Shown: piece after piece, positions 5,299-5,771 of the stretch
Numbering within the stretch: position 1 is the stretch's first letter
Layout of the letters: each line of letters opens with the position of its first letter
NCBI GenBank assembly: GCA_016302545.1
Contig: JAEDNK010000096.1
Span: forward strand, 1 to 5,771
DNA length: 5,771 bases
Direction of reading: 5' to 3'
Source of the DNA: Bacillota bacterium
GTDB lineage: Bacteria > Bacillota > Clostridia > Peptostreptococcales > Anaerovoracaceae
Notes under the pieces: generated by a model
What the model saw: only the letters and a program-made list of their open reading frames with translations
The model's database searches: none
What the model was told of the DNA's origin: nothing
Made by a program: the position numbers and the translations under genes

Positions 5299-5649
5299 AT
5301 GGGTAAAATACACGACAAAACAAAGAACAACTTCAAAAAAGGCTCTGTAGAAATGCTTATGCTCCACATTCTGCAGGAGTCCGACTGCTATGGATACGAA
5401 ATAGCTCAGAACATCAAGGAGCGTTCAGAAGGACGCATCACAGTCCTGGAAGGATCCATGTATCCTATACTCTATCGTCTGGAGGAAGCAGGCTTCATAA
5501 CACAGTATGAAAAGCTGGTGGGTAAACGTCGTACCAGAGTTTACTATCATCTTGAAGAAGCAGGCAAAGCACAGCTCCAGTCACTTTTAAACGACTACAA
5601 TGAAGTCAGAACCGGTATTGACATGATACTGGAGTACAAGGGCAAATAG
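5299..5649 (+). CDS. PadR-family transcriptional regulator
   Basis: The 116-residue winged-helix protein has the size of the short PadR subfamily (LmrR-like). GGAGGG lies 8 nt before ATG 5299. The N-terminal helix leads into MLMLHILQESDCYGYEIAQNI (about 20-39), typical of PadR, then the recognition region ITVLEGSMYPILYRLEEAGFI (47-67). The wing holds KLVGKRRTRVYYHLEEAGKAQL (72-93), and a C-terminal dimerisation helix spans about 94-113. Such proteins repress genes for drug efflux, phenolic acid detoxification or membrane proteins, often including their own. It has its own promoter and a terminator right after it, so it appears monocistronic. Short PadR genes in this group are often followed by a membrane-protein target gene; none is present before the window ends, so the target is unknown. 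Confidence 0.92.
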   Translation: MGKIHDKTKNNFKKGSVEMLMLHILQESDCYGYEIAQNIKERSEGRITVLEGSMYPILYRLEEAGFITQYEKLVGKRRTRVYYHLEEAGKAQLQSLLNDYNEVRTGIDMILEYKGK

Positions 5650-5670
5650 TCCCGCAAAAGTTAATTGGCA

Positions 5671-5714
5671 CATAAAAAAGAAGGTTTTCAATAAGCGAAA
5701 ACCTTCTTTTTATG
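5671..5714 (+). terminator. Long-stem terminator after the PadR gene, likely bidirectional
   Basis: CATAAAAAAGAAGGTTTTC (5671-5689) pairs with GAAAACCTTCTTTTTATG (5697-5714), with one bulged A and a 7-nt loop. The 3' arm supplies the T tract on the plus strand and the 5' arm does so on the minus strand, so it can act in both directions. Confidence 0.85.
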
Positions 5715-5720
5715 TTGGCG

Positions 5721-5770
5721 CTCTAAATTATCGTGTGGGTGTGGGTGCTCTCTAAACTATCGTGTGGGTG
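5721..5770. repeat. Two copies of a 21-bp direct repeat, 29-bp period, at the window end
   Basis: Copy 1 (5721-5741) and copy 2 (5750-5770) share CTCTAAA-y-TATCGTGTGGGTG and differ only at the eighth base (T or C). Eight bases, TGGGTGCT, separate them. The DNA is G/T-rich and unlike the flanking A/T-rich sequence. The period is too short for CRISPR. It may be the repeated end of a transposon (IS21-family ends carry such internal repeats) or the start of a longer array. More copies may lie beyond the window. Confidence 0.75.
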
Positions 5771-5771
5771 A

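Noticed and set aside
5020..5367. 115-residue minus-strand reading frame
   Set aside because: It crosses the PadR gene start, an A/T-rich promoter region and the whole tRNA-Leu(CAG). Its end (GGIGRRARFRSVWETMGVRIPLTAP) is the translation of the tRNA.
5721..5770. CRISPR array
   Set aside because: The repeats are 21 bp with only 8 bp between them. CRISPR spacers are about 30 bp or more, and no cas gene is in view.

Overview
The window looks like a chromosomal segment of a low-to-moderate GC Gram-positive anaerobe, most likely a member of the Clostridia (Bacillota). The basis is strong AGGAGG-type ribosome binding sites, A/T-rich TATAAT promoters, compact hairpin-plus-T-tract terminators, and protein families typical of that group: YlmH, a short TSCPD protein, a two-CTD CDF transporter, an NfeD/SPFH pair and a small PadR regulator. 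This is inferred from gene content; no phylogenetic marker is present.

Left part (1-1650), minus strand: a ylmH-like S4 RNA-binding protein gene followed 60 bp later by a TIM-barrel protein of uncertain function. The second gene meets the tail of a possible plus-strand gene at a shared CTAG, where both stop codons overlap. Middle (1651-3230), plus strand: a compact 5' region with two opposed extended -10 promoters separates ylmH from a small cysteine-rich TSCPD protein and a cation diffusion facilitator. The transporter has an all-N/D metal site (predicted Mn2+-type) and a duplicated C-terminal domain. Then (3244-4727) comes an nfeD-SPFH pair with an extended -10 promoter in front and a clear terminator behind, a classic membrane-microdomain module.

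Right part (4732-5151), minus strand: two leucine tRNA genes, Leu-UAA and Leu-CAG, each with its own near-consensus promoter and hairpin terminator. Between them lies a tRNA T-arm-like fragment that no gene explains. After that, plus strand, a PadR-family regulator forms its own small transcription unit (TTGCAT-17-TATAAT promoter to long-stem terminator). The last 50 bases hold two copies of a 21-bp repeat at a 29-bp period, which may be the edge of a mobile element or repeat array outside the window.

Most of the window is ordinary housekeeping or accessory chromosome. I see no complete novel defence or mobile system. The items most worth a second look are the terminal tandem repeat, the T-arm fragment, the two-CTD N/D-type CDF linked to a TSCPD protein, and the opposed promoters in front of ylmH.
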